Assembly (NCBI GenBank): GCA_963739335.1
Contig: CAVUAC010000028.1
Location: 30,817-94,816 of the forward strand
DNA: 64,000 bases
Reading direction: 5' to 3'
Source: UBA9647 sp963739335
Lineage (GTDB): Bacteria > Bacteroidota > Ignavibacteria > UBA10030
The notes under the pieces were generated by a model, which worked only from the letters and a program-made list of their open reading frames with translations, did not search any database and was not told where the DNA came from. Positions 27,805-38,100 of the stretch are shown here, one piece after another (the stretch's first letter is position 1; each line of letters opens with the position of its first letter). Made by a program: the position numbers and the translations under genes.

Positions 27805-30684
27805 CTAGAAGTTGTTAAGTCGATACGTGAAGGTGAGCAGAAAATAGCGGTTGAGGTTCTTGGTCTGTTGTTCTTCGATGTAGGTATCGGTGACCGTCTG
27901 GGTCACATTCTTGTTTTGGTTCAGCAAATCGAAGACCTGGAGGGAGATTTCGCCCCGGTTGTCCTGGAGAAATTTCTTGCCAAACGTGATATTCCACAAG
28001 GTATAGCTTTGATTGAAGCCGACCTGAGACCGGGTGTAGAGCTGGTTTCTGATATCCGTTCGGATGGTGAACCCCTCCCAGAACGTCCAGTTGAACCTGA
28101 AGCTGGCGGTGTGAGAGAAGTACCGGTTGTCGAGGTTCTCCTGGATGGTGTTCTTCAGCGTGTTGAAGTTCGCCGTGTAGGAGAGCGCAAAGTCAAGATC
28201 AGTGCTGATATTACTGATCACGCTCACGCCCTGGGAGAGAGTGTAGGTATTGCCTACGTTTGTCACATTGTTCACGATCGTAGGCGTTCCCGTGAACGTT
28301 GCGCCGGTGTTGAGGTTGACGTTGCTTCCGATAAAGCTGAATGGAAAACTGTACGTCAGGAGCCCGCGGAACGAGCGCTGAGTACCCATGTTGTCGGGTT
28401 TCGACAATTGTGATCCTTGCCTGAGAAGAACGCCTCCCTCCAAGACCGTGTCGCGCTGCGCCAGAAAGAGCCCGTTACCGATGTAGTCCAGCGTGATGGT
28501 CCCGGAGAAGAGAACAAAAAAGCTCTGCATGCTCTCGACATTGGTGTTGATATAGCGAGCAGTCAAGTTGTGACTGTAGTATTGCTTCAAATCCGGATTG
28601 CCGGCACTAAGGAGGAGCGGATTTGAATTGTCGATGGTATTCTCCAACTGACCGATCGCGGGAGGATTGGTCGATGTCCGATAGAGGATCTGGAGGTTGT
28701 TCGTTCTCGTGAGACCCACATGCACCGTCATCATCGGCAGCATGTCGCTGAAGGTTTTCCTCGTCGTGATTGAGGTGGGGAATGTGCGGTCTGCAGACAG
28801 CGAGGCACTTTGATATCCCACGCCCACCATCACGTCGTAGCTGGAGCCCCGGTATTGGTAGCCCAGTCCTCCTCGATGTGTAAGATATCCGCTTTCAATC
28901 TTGTTCGTGAGCGTCGGCTCCGGAATATCGTACTGCAGGCTCTCATAATCGTAGTTGAACGACCTCTTGTCCGAGGAGCTGTTCGTTGTTGAGAGGGCGT
29001 AATTCACCTGCAACAAACCGCTCCCGCCGATAGGCTCGGTGTACGCAAGATTCGTGGAAAGTGTGTACCCGTTGGTCTTCGTATCCGCTTTCTGATTGAG
29101 TGAATCGGCCTGAGTGAGGTTCCCGCTGAAGTATTGATTCCCTGATTGAAGATGGTTGTCGCTGTTTCTATCATTGAGATTCGCGTTCGCCTGAATCGAT
29201 ATCGTCCGCCCCGGCATATCAAATTTGTGTCGGTAGATGAGCGAGTTGGTCGAAGTGTAGCCGGTGACGTCTGCCACGTTCAAGGTTCCCGATTGGCTGA
29301 GAGGTGAATTCGCCAACAACCAGTTCACACCAGTGGAGTTGCCGGTCGAGCCATTCGATTGAAAACTCAGTCGAGGCTGCAGGATAAGTTCATTCAACGT
29401 GTCGATCACATAATCGACCCTCATGTTGAGACGATGGTTGTAGTTCCTCGCATCGCTTAAACTCGCCTGGCGATAGTACTGACTCGTATCCTGAGTGAGG
29501 AAATACTGGCGATCGGTGATCTGGTCTCGTTTGTTGTCGGTCAGATTGAAGAAGTAGTTGCCCTCGACATTAACACCGGTCCCCCACGTATCGGTGTACC
29601 GTGAGCCCAGCGCATGAGTCGTGTTGATTCCATTCTGCTGGCCGATTGAGAAATTGCTCATCTGCGCTGCCTGAGCCGCTCCGGCCGCGGCAAATCCTCT
29701 GCTAGCACCTCCTCCACCCCCACGGCCCATGCCACCCCCACCACCCCCGCCTGGCCCGCCACCCCCACGCATTCCACCACCTAACCCACCGCCGAACATC
29801 CCGCTACCTGCACCGCCGCCTGTTGCGCCAAGAAAATCCTGCATTGTGAAATTCTGTTGATTGATGTCGTTGCTCTGACCGAGGATCGTGATTCGGCGAC
29901 CACCTTGAAAGATGTTCACATTACCGACAGCCTGGTACTTCCCTTCATCGCCGTATGCAGCGACAACTCTCCCAAATTGCCCCCTCCTTCTGTCCTGCCG
30001 CGTGACGATGTTGATCGTCTTTGTGGTCTGGCCATCGTTGAAGCCGGTCAGCTCGGACTGGTCGCTCAGCTTGTCATAGACCTGGATCTTGTCAATCACT
30101 TCGGCCGGCAGATTCCTGAGCGCAATCATCGGGTCATCACCGAAGAATCTCTTTCCATCAACAAGAATCTGCGCGACGTCCTCTCCTTGAGCTTTGACAG
30201 TGTTGTTTTCAACCGTCACACCGGGCAATCGTGAAACCAGATCTTCCGCCGTCGCGTCGACGTTGAGCTTGAAGGCTTTCGAGTTGAATTGGACGGTGTC
30301 GCCAACCTGAATAACCGGTGGAACAATACCAGTGACCACCACCTCCCCCAGAAGAATAGATCTTTGAGACATCATGAGAACACCAAGATCGAGCCCGCCT
30401 GGCGGCATCGTCACTTTCTTTTGCACCTCCCGGTATCCTAGGTAGGAGATCTTGAGGGAGTACGACCCTTCTGCAGCGTTCGTGAAGATGAACTTGCCGT
30501 TTTGGTTCGTTGCTTCATATCGCTTGTTCAGAGTGTCCTTCGCGCTGATCAACGAAACATTCGCCCCAACGAGTGGAGAGCGTGAGATAGCATCCACCAC
30601 TGTGCCGGATAGCCGCACTTGTCGTGCGAGTGCAGGTAAACCCAGGAGCACACAGGTGAGAACTATGAAGAAGGGTTTTCGCAT
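27805..30684 (-). CDS. TonB-receptor-like outer-membrane beta-barrel protein
   Basis: About 959 residues from the preferred start at 30684 (MRKPFFIVLTCVLLGLPALA, signal peptide); the frame is open to 30765. A carboxypeptidase-regulatory-like domain (VRLSGTVVDAISRSPLVGA) is followed by a plug domain (VSRLPGVTVENNTVKAQGEDV, DGKRFFGDDP). A long beta-barrel resembling the OMP_b-brl_3 family then reaches the C-terminal aromatic ending TFTYRLNNF. At about residues 290-350 there is a striking glycine-rich insert (GGG runs with single M/R). No TonB box was identified. No SusD partner is adjacent, so it is not a classical glycan PUL pair. Confidence 0.85.
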   Translation of the reverse strand: MRKPFFIVLTCVLLGLPALARQVRLSGTVVDAISRSPLVGANVSLISAKDTLNKRYEATNQNGKFIFTNAAEGSYSLKISYLGYREVQKKVTMPPGGLDLGVLMMSQRSILLGEVVVTGIVPPVIQVGDTVQFNSKAFKLNVDATAEDLVSRLPGVTVENNTVKAQGEDVAQILVDGKRFFGDDPMIALRNLPAEVIDKIQVYDKLSDQSELTGFNDGQTTKTINIVTRQDRRRGQFGRVVAAYGDEGKYQAVGNVNIFQGGRRITILGQSNDINQQNFTMQDFLGATGGGAGSGMFGGGLGGGMRGGGGPGGGGGGGMGRGGGGGASRGFAAAGAAQAAQMSNFSIGQQNGINTTHALGSRYTDTWGTGVNVEGNYFFNLTDNKRDQITDRQYFLTQDTSQYYRQASLSDARNYNHRLNMRVDYVIDTLNELILQPRLSFQSNGSTGNSTGVNWLLANSPLSQSGTLNVADVTGYTSTNSLIYRHKFDMPGRTISIQANANLNDRNSDNHLQSGNQYFSGNLTQADSLNQKADTKTNGYTLSTNLAYTEPIGGSGLLQVNYALSTTNSSSDKRSFNYDYESLQYDIPEPTLTNKIESGYLTHRGGLGYQYRGSSYDVMVGVGYQSASLSADRTFPTSITTRKTFSDMLPMMTVHVGLTRTNNLQILYRTSTNPPAIGQLENTIDNSNPLLLSAGNPDLKQYYSHNLTARYINTNVESMQSFFVLFSGTITLDYIGNGLFLAQRDTVLEGGVLLRQGSQLSKPDNMGTQRSFRGLLTYSFPFSFIGSNVNLNTGATFTGTPTIVNNVTNVGNTYTLSQGVSVISNISTDLDFALSYTANFNTLKNTIQENLDNRYFSHTASFRFNWTFWEGFTIRTDIRNQLYTRSQVGFNQSYTLWNITFGKKFLQDNRGEISLQVFDLLNQNKNVTQTVTDTYIEEQQTKNLNRYFLLTFTYRLNNF

Positions 30685-30987
30685 TCCTGAGAGGGAGATT
30701 GGATTATTCGAAGCCCACGCTTCGACATCTACTACAGCCGATTGGTTTAATCTCAGGGAGTTCATCTCGTGGCCGAGTCATTGAAGCCTGACGCACGACA
30801 CCACTCATCCAGCGCAGAGGTCAGCTGATCTCGCAGGCAAGGTAAAGACGGGGACAGTATAAAAAAGTTCCAGGGGTGCACAAGGTAGCATTTGCACGAC
30901 GTGGATCTCTCAGCGGCGGTCAGTGTGGATCGGATCGAATTGCCAATGTTTGTTGCGGCACGGACTCAATCTGAGGATGGGGCGATA

Positions 30988-31372
30988 CTAGAGAATGCAA
31001 TCCGCTTCTATCTCCACAAGCCATTCAGGGTTGATGAACCCGCTTACTTCGACAAAGGTGGTGCTTGGACGAATAGTCTCAAAGATCTCACCGTGCGCTT
31101 TTGCCGCTTCCTGCCATTGTCTGACATCTCTCAAGAACACGCGAGTCCGAATGGTGTCGGAGCTTCGGCCCCCGGCTGACTCGATGAGCGCGCACGACAA
31201 TTCCTAAGCAATGCTTCGTTTGTCCGTAGAGATCGCCCACGCACGCAGTCGATCCATCCTTGTCGATCGGGGCTGTCGCCGACACCGCGATGATATTTCC
31301 AATTCGGACCGCTCGCGAAAATCCAATCGGCTTCTCATACGGTGAACCCGAAGAGACGTTCTTTCTTTCCAT
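30988..31372 (-). pseudogene. RidA/YjgF-family protein, frameshifted
   Basis: N-terminal half GFSRAVRIGNIIAVSATAPID...YGQTKHCL and C-terminal half ALIESAGGRSSDTIRTRVFL...IEADCIL together make one RidA domain of about 128 residues. They are in different frames; restoring one base at about 31186-31194 joins them. RidA proteins hydrolyse reactive enamine/imine intermediates. A second, secreted RidA lies 2 kb away. Confidence 0.8.
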
Positions 31373-31475
31373 CAGTATGTTCCTTCCTCATGGTCAGAAT
31401 CTGTAGGAGCTACGAGTGTAGTCCATGCAATGTGACTTATGGATTGGCGAAGAGTGAAAGCAATCCAGTTGATGA

Positions 31476-31515
31476 AGGTTACCTTCTTCTCGTCGTAGTC
31501 CTCAGGTGAAGGTAA
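31476..31515. repeat. Inverted repeat hairpin after the serine hydrolase
   Basis: GAAGGTTACCTTC and its exact reverse complement GAAGGTAACCTTC flank a 21-base loop. It lies just past the serine hydrolase stop. Related GAAGGT.GCCTTC hairpins lie near 33140-33190 and 39955-39998. Confidence 0.7.
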
Positions 31516-31519
31516 CCTT

Positions 31520-33109
31520 CTACCTGGGGGTTGCACGCTTCACCGGCTTCAGCAAAAGATCCTGGAAATCGAAGCTGAAGTCCGTCGCAGGGGACACTGC
31601 TCTCATTTTCGCCTGGTCAATGCTTCCGTCGGGATTGAGCGAGAACGTGACAAATGCATCTGCGCGCAGCTCCCGGTCTTTCCATTTTGCGATGAACGTA
31701 TCGTATTGCCAGTGTTCGAGATTGCCTTCCAGCGAGGGGGTGTGATCAAAGCGCATGACAAGCTTGCCATTCTCGAAGATAATTGTGATGCCTCCATACC
31801 ACTGGTCGGAGTACTTCCCCGCATAGGATGCCAAGGGCAACGAAGGACGGGATGTGCTGTCCCTCTTCGCGGCTACCTGCCTCTCCACTGCATCGAACAT
31901 CGAGGCCCTGCGTGCGACGAATTTCTTGTACCCGCTCAACCAATCGGTCTTCGCACCCCCAATGTATTGGTCGAGAACGTAGTATACGATCGACTCGAAC
32001 GCCTCGTCTGATTCCTGGTTCGTGAGCACAGCAACACCGAGCTTCAGCTCGGGTATCATCGCAACTTTAGAAACATAACCCGGAAGTCCGCCAGTGTGCT
32101 GAACAAGTTTGTACCCGCGGTAATCTCGTATACCAAATCCGAGCGCGTATCCGTTGAAGTTCGCCCTCAGCGCTGCGAGCTCCGCCGGCGGGTTGCCCGG
32201 CTGTATCGGGGTTACCATGCTCCACAGCTACACCGTCGTGCGAGGAGAAAACAATCTCGTGCCATCCGCGACACGCCCTGAGTCCAATTGAGTCATCAGC
32301 CACTTTGCCATATCCGTCGCACTGGCATTGATACCGCCTGCGGGATTCGTATTGTCACTGGCAAAGGGTTCGATGGGCCAAACTTTTCCCTTCACGCTGG
32401 CATGCGTGGCAGCGATGTTGCCGCCACTTGTTGCACCCGAATGACGCGGTTTGCTGTCGCTCATGCCCACCTTCGCCAGAATGCGCGAAGCGATGAAGTC
32501 TTCCCAGCTCTGCCCGCTGATGCTCTCGATGAGTTCACCAGCGATGAGATACAACACGTTATCATAAGCATAGGCGCTCCTGAAGCTCGTCGCCAGAGGA
32601 ATGAACTCCAGCCGCCGCGCAATATCCTTGCGGTTGTACGTCGAAGGAGGCCACCAGAGCAAATCTCCCGCTCCAAGTCCAAGTCCGCTCCTGTGAACCA
32701 GGAGATCGCGCACCGTGATCTCGCGAGTGGCATACGGATCGGAGAGCTGAAACCAGGGAAGGTACCGGATGACCGGCGCGTCCCATTCGAGCTTCCCTTC
32801 TTCGACGAGAATGCCCAACGCCGTAGCCGTGAAGGCCTTCGTGTTCGACGCAATGCCGAACAGCGTGTGCTCGTCCACTTTGGCGGACTCACCGAGCTTG
32901 CGCACACCGTAACCTTTAGCCACGACGACCTTGCCATCCTTGACGATAGCGACCGCGATTCCAGGCACCTCAAATTCTTTCTGCACGCTTTCGACGTATG
33001 CGTCCAGGTTCTTCGGAGGTGCTTGTGCTTGGAGGCCGTTCGAGCCGATGAGAAGAAGGAAAAGGATAAGGAGGGAAAGAAACCAACGGATAACGATTGG
33101 CTTGTTCAT
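31520..33109 (-). pseudogene. Secreted serine hydrolase (beta-lactamase/DD-peptidase fold) with in-frame TAG
   Basis: Both parts are in one frame (530 codons) separated only by TAG at 32228-32230, where CAG (Gln) would fit (SPRTTV-stop-LWSMVTPI). Signal peptide MNKPIVIRWFLSLLILFLLL. Catalytic Ser88-N-T-Lys91, and Tyr182-D-N184 as the YxN motif. The part beyond the stop carries the last portion of the catalytic domain and a DUF3471-like C-terminal domain (YAGKYSDQWYGGITI). Related proteins are esterases, amidases or D-aminopeptidases. If the stop is real the protein lacks its C-terminal third. Confidence 0.85.
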
Positions 33110-33139
33110 ACTTGATCCTTGCGATATTTGAATTTCGAC

Positions 33140-33190
33140 TTGCGGAGAAGGTTGCCTTCAGCGGAGTTCGGGTTCGGAAGAGGGCAACCT
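33140..33190. repeat. GAAGGTTGCC inverted repeat
   Basis: GGTTGCC and GGGCAACC flank a roughly 30-base loop between the secreted RidA and the serine hydrolase. Same family as 31476-31515. Confidence 0.55.
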
Positions 33191-33206
33191 CCGACTCAGA
33201 TCGAAA

Positions 33207-33659
33207 TTACTGTTTGACCGCGATTCCCTGCATTTCAAAATGCGCACCGCGCAGGAGGGGTCCCGAGCCGATGAATGCACGCGCCGGCAGGTCCTTGTTG
33301 AAATACGAACGGTACACTTCGTTGAAGACATCATACAGCGTGAGATCGGGACAATAGACCGTGACATAGACCAGGTTGTCCATCGCCATTTTGGCCTGCT
33401 CGAGCAAAGCCTTGTAGCCATCAAGTATGAGCTTGATCTCCTCCTTCAGGGCGGCCGGGATCTTGCCTGTCTTGGGATCCATGCCCAGACGTCCGGAGAT
33501 ATACATTGTATTGCCCACCACGACGGCCTCATTGAAAGGACGAGCCGCGGCCTGATCCCGCGGCAGGTTGATATTGGTGCGTGTGCTCTGTTGCCCCTGC
33601 GCGGAGCAGACGAGCACAAGGGAAAACACCATGAGAGAGACAGGAAGAATTCGTTTCAT
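33207..33659 (-). CDS. Secreted RidA-family protein
   Basis: About 150 residues from M at 33659 (MKRILPVSLMVFSLVLVCSAQ signal peptide). The RidA core is present: VVGNTMYISGRLGMDPKTGKIP, IKLILDGYKALLEQA, VYVTVYCPDL, and RAFIGSGPLLRGAHFEMQGIAV. Several canonical RidA active-site residues are replaced (for example no RxxV near the FIG segment). Export of a RidA suggests a role other than cytosolic enamine deamination. Confidence 0.8.
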   Translation of the reverse strand: MKRILPVSLMVFSLVLVCSAQGQQSTRTNINLPRDQAAARPFNEAVVVGNTMYISGRLGMDPKTGKIPAALKEEIKLILDGYKALLEQAKMAMDNLVYVTVYCPDLTLYDVFNEVYRSYFNKDLPARAFIGSGPLLRGAHFEMQGIAVKQ

Positions 33660-33784
33660 AGAAAACCTCCGATATGTTAGACCCATCTGTTTTCTTCTTA
33701 CTCTGGATTCAAGAATGAGTGTTTACATGGGGAAGACGGAAAAGATCTTCAACACGTGGTCGTGGGGATTTCGAGAAGACCGTT

Positions 33785-34432
33785 TTATTGCGACAACAAT
33801 TGATCAATCGAAATTGCAGAGAGATTGGGAACAACGATGTCGGCATTCGGCAATCGCTCACGCGGGCCTATCCCCAACGCTTTCATCCCCGCGCGACGCG
33901 CTGCTTCAATGCCCGTGATAGCATCTTCGACGACAATGCACTGAGCGGGTGGCACACCGACGTTCTTCGCGGCCAGAAGGAAGACCTCAGGATCCGGCTT
34001 GGAGTTCTCGATTTCATGCCCGTCAACAACGGCATCCAGCAGATGCTCGATGTTCACGTGGCCGATAATGGTCTTTGCATTGCGGCTATTGGACGCGATG
34101 GCAATCTTGATCCCCCGCTTCCTGAGTTCCTGCAGAGCGGTCAGAGCACCAGGAAGAAGTTCGTTCGGTGTCACATCTGAAAGTGACGCGACGAAGTATC
34201 TGTTTTTCCTCTCGGCGATTTCTTTCTTCTGTTCGGCAGTATAGTGACGTCCCGAAGCTCTCGTGAGAATCTCGACGCACTCCATCCTTGCCACACCGCG
34301 GAACTGATGATTGAACTCGTGGTCGAAGAAATCAAATCCCTCTTCCCCTGCAATCTTCACCCAGGAACGATAATGATACTCGTCGGTGGATACGAGGACT
34401 CCGTCCAAATCAAAGAGCACAGCTTTGATCAT
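33785..34432 (-). CDS. HAD-family sugar-phosphatase / beta-phosphoglucomutase-like
   Basis: 215 residues with HAD motif I DLDGVLVSTDEYHY (catalytic Asp pair in DLDG), motif II ASNS, motif III lysine in ENSKPDPEVF, and VEDAITGIEAARRAGM. The cap helices match the beta-phosphoglucomutase subfamily. It acts in the cytoplasm on phosphorylated sugars; the precise substrate is not shown by context. Confidence 0.85.
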   Translation of the reverse strand: MIKAVLFDLDGVLVSTDEYHYRSWVKIAGEEGFDFFDHEFNHQFRGVARMECVEILTRASGRHYTAEQKKEIAERKNRYFVASLSDVTPNELLPGALTALQELRKRGIKIAIASNSRNAKTIIGHVNIEHLLDAVVDGHEIENSKPDPEVFLLAAKNVGVPPAQCIVVEDAITGIEAARRAGMKALGIGPRERLPNADIVVPNLSAISIDQLLSQ

Positions 34433-34533
34433 TGAATTCCTGTCTCCAAATAGCGCTTCACCGGTAGGCCGCTTCTGAGATAATGTACAGAGAACTCGCC
34501 GCTTTTCAAAGTGTAGCAGCCGCGGAAGGGGAA

Positions 34534-34923
34534 CTACAAGGGGTTCGAAAGCAAGTCTGACCGCTGTCTTACATGCTCAATGATGTCCTGCAGCACACCA
34601 TCTTCATTCTGTATGATATCCATGTTGGAATATCTTACTACTTCTTGCCCCATTTCTCGCAGGTGTTCATCTCTCTCGACATCGTTTCGCGTCCCAGCAT
34701 CGGAGTAATGTTGTCCGCCGTCAAGTTCGACAACAAGCTTGGCTTTGACACAATAGAAATCGACGACATATGGTCCCAGCGGAACCTGGCAGCGGAACTT
34801 CACGCCGAGCTGATCTCTCCGCAGTAGCGACCAGAGCTTTCGCTCGGCATCGGTCATTTGCTTTCGAAGTACGCGCGCAATCGGGACCAGCGATTTCGAG
34901 TATTGTGGAAGGTGCTTCTTCAT
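34534..34923 (-). CDS. DUF559 / Vsr-like endonuclease, copy A
   Basis: About 129 residues from M at 34923 (MKKHLPQYSKSLVPIARVLR). The PD-(D/E)xK-like core is LGVKFRCQVPLGPYVVDFYC...LVVELDGGQHY: Asp in VDFYC and Glu in VELDG are candidate metal ligands. It is closely similar to copies at 42.2 and 61.1 kb. Flanks carry weak forms of the palindromic repeat (AGGGGAACTACAAGGGGTTC on the left; GACCTCACCG on the right). Copy A is intact. Confidence 0.85.
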   Translation of the reverse strand: MKKHLPQYSKSLVPIARVLRKQMTDAERKLWSLLRRDQLGVKFRCQVPLGPYVVDFYCVKAKLVVELDGGQHYSDAGTRNDVERDEHLREMGQEVVRYSNMDIIQNEDGVLQDIIEHVRQRSDLLSNPL

Positions 34924-35035
34924 CTCTTCCGACCTCACCGTTGCCCCATGATACAAAAGACGAAAAGAAGAGGATACATTAACTTGCTTACAGCTTGCTA
35001 CGTACTCGTCATGTCGGAAAAAAGCACAAAGAATT

Positions 35036-35125
35036 CCTCCCCTCGTAGGGGAGGACGAAGGTGGGGTCTGCTTTTGTTTTTGACCTCACCCGTGCCCTCT
35101 CCTACGAGGAGAGGGTTTCTAGGTC
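35036..35125. repeat. Palindromic repeat unit
   Basis: TCCTCCCCTCGTAGGGGAGG, then GAAGGTGGGGTC, a short spacer, GACCTCACCCGTGCCCTCTCC and TACGAGGAGAGGG. Two strong hairpins flank a central near-inverted repeat (GGTGGGGTC/GACCTCACC). Confidence 0.8.
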
Positions 35126-35165
35126 CCCGATTCATGCGCAGTCATCAGCCTGGAGCGCGTCTACG

Positions 35166-38100
35166 CTACTTCAGCATCGGTTGGGCACGCTTGATGAACT
35201 GAATCGGCAAACCCCACGGGTCACGCAGGACGAGGACTTGATCGCCTGTACCTGGTCTCTCTCAACTCATCCGCCAGGGTGGCTCCCGCTGCGATAAGGG
35301 CATCCCGAATCGACCGGACATCATCGACAACGAATGCGAAGTGGACGGAAAGAATATTAAGCTTCGACGGATCCAGCAGAGGATAGTTGGTGTTGTTGAA
35401 TACCTCAAACATCATATTGCTGCCGGCATCGGCGAAGAAATTCGTGTACGTCGGCGGCGTGCCCTTGCGGATGACCTTCATTCCCAGATTCTCGAAATAC
35501 CAGTTGGTCATGCTCTGGGGATCAGGGACATTGACGGCGAGGTGCTCAAACCGGAGCCCCGTGGGCTTCAGCATCGGTGACACGCGCTTCACAAACTGGA
35601 TGGCAAGCCCCCATGGATCGCGCATCATCAGAACCTGGTCACCAATCGGCGTTGTCGTCACGTCTTCCACCAACTTCGCGCCGGCAGCGAGCAGAGAGTC
35701 GCGCATGGCTTTCACGTCATCCAGCATAAATGCCAGATGAAGCGACATGTGACTCATTGCAGCATAGTCAGGCACCGGAACACTCGGATTGTTGTACAGC
35801 TCGAGCATCATGTTGACTGCAGAATCGGCAATGAAATGCGTGTTCGCCGGCGGTGGGCTCTTCCGGATGATCTTCATTCCAAGATGTTCGGTATACCATT
35901 TCGCGACGGCGGCCGGATCTTTGACGTTAAATGCAATGTGCTCCGGCCGTGGTTGCTTCTTCCGGGAAACAATCTGGTCGTCGGATTTCTTTTGCTGTGA
36001 CTTGTCCATCATAGTAGCACTTTCATTGAGATCAATGTGGTTGTTCAGGACTGTTACCTCGCTCAGCTTGTTCTCTGGGTCAATCTGTAGGCTGCACTTA
36101 CTGAGATCTGCACCTGACGGCACAGTCAGAGTGACCTCAGCGTGTCTTGGTAAGAGATCGTTGGGAGCAGGAATTTCGGGGACCGAAGCCGATGCTAGCC
36201 GTCGGCCATTCTCAAGCAGTGCCACGGTCGTCGGCGGCGATGCGACCGAACCGAGTCCGTGGACCTTCAAGTGCAATACATTTCCCTGGAGCAGGACATC
36301 TTCTTTGCCGATTCCGAGGTCCGGACGTTGCCAATAGGGAGTCGATCCCGATTGGAGCTTCAGCAAGAGAATTGTGGTCTTGCGCGGGGCGAAGGTGAAC
36401 TGAATGCTCTTGCTTCTTTCCAACGTGATCGCCTGCTTCGAGACAATCGTGTCGGCCTTTTCATCGCCATTCATGTCAATCCCCTGAACAATCTCCCATG
36501 TTCCCGGCTCAATGTTCCATGCTGTCATCGTCGCTTCTACGGGTTTCTGATCGAGGGCAAATGCGATAATCTTGACAGAGGAAGGTGTCGCCTCAGGAAC
36601 TAGAATCGCCAAGCTCTCTTCCTTCGACGGAGCTTTGAATCTCCAGCTAATGACATGACCGGAATGAATTGCGCCGCGCACAAGCGCCACGCCGCCTAAC
36701 CTCGATCGCTGTAGTTCACGGTTCGCCGCAAAGACACGGTCGCTCCAGAGCGATCCTTCGGTGTTGATGTATTCCCGCAGCGCAGACTCTTCAATTTGAT
36801 CCGCATAGTAATTCTCAAGATATGATTTGTTCCCGGTCATTTGCCATGCAATGTGTCTGAAGAAATCGGACCCTGACCTCGGAGGTGTACGCCCCGCAAT
36901 ATTTTTTCCCCATCTCTCCCTCAAACTGAGGAGATCGAGAGCATCCGGACAAAGTACACCTAATACTCCCTGGCCAAGATCGAGCAACGGCTGAAGGTAC
37001 TTGCTCTCCCCCGTCATTCTATAGACAGCCCAGAGGAGTTGAAGCCCGGCCGACGAAGTGCTGATAGTGGCTCGATCACCCATGCTGGAACCGAGCGTTC
37101 CCCCGCCACCCAAAGGCAACTCGAGACTTTCATCGGTCGAAAAGTTCACCACAAAGTCCACGACAGTATTTCTGTACACGTTCTTTCGTGCGTGAGCAAG
37201 CAGTCCATCCGCCATATCGATCGCGAGCTGACGAGCCCGGGCATTGCCGTTGAATTCTGCAAGTGTCAGCACGGGCTGGAGAAGCAGAAACTCCTGCGGC
37301 TGAAGCGACCACTCCCAGACACCTTCATCAGCGATTCTTGAACCACTGAAGTAGCTTGACCTGAAATGGCGATGGCCGGCTTTGTTCTTCAGCATCAGCC
37401 TTTCGTCCAAAGCCTTCACAGTCTCCATGATGCGCTCAAGCTGCTTAGGACTTCCGTAGTCGACCAACATCGCTTGTGTCTGAGCCTCGATTCCCTCCTC
37501 GTGCGCGTGCAAGCCGTCTGTCTGAATTGTCGAGAGACCATTTGTGAACATTCCCTGATCGTAGATAGCATCGAGCATTTTCAGGATGGCATTCCGAATC
37601 TTGTCGGGCTCCACGCCCATAAGCGCCGCCCCCGGCCAGCAGTTGGTGAGGTCATCATCATCCGAGAGTCCTCCACCGAGTTCCCCATTGCTTATCTGCC
37701 GACCATCGATCCACCAAAGAACAAATCGCTTGAAGTACCGCAGATCTTCCACCTGGCGAAACGCCCAGAGCGGAACCCCTTCAGGACATGCAGGCTGCAC
37801 AAATTGAGGCTTGCCATGCGCTTTGTCGAGATCGTACCAATAGGTTTGACCGGGGTAATGTTTCGGATCCACGACGAGGAGATCCTTCAAATCGGCAACA
37901 AGACGATTGTAAAGGTTCAGCCGCGGATCGCTCACACGCTCCTCGACCCAATTCGCGTAGTTGTCGCGCACCTGTGTGAATCGATCTTGAACATGTTCGC
38001 GGTAGGCCTCTTTCCTAGGCTTGAAGATCAATCTGACTTGTGCGCCCTCTAGAACCTGCGTACCAAATTCCGGCGATGCAGATGCGATCGCCAGGTACAG

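Noticed and set aside
32228..32230. TAG in the serine hydrolase as pyrrolysine or programmed readthrough
   Set aside because: No pyl genes are visible, and CAG (Gln) is a one-step precursor that fits the family; nonsense or error is simpler.
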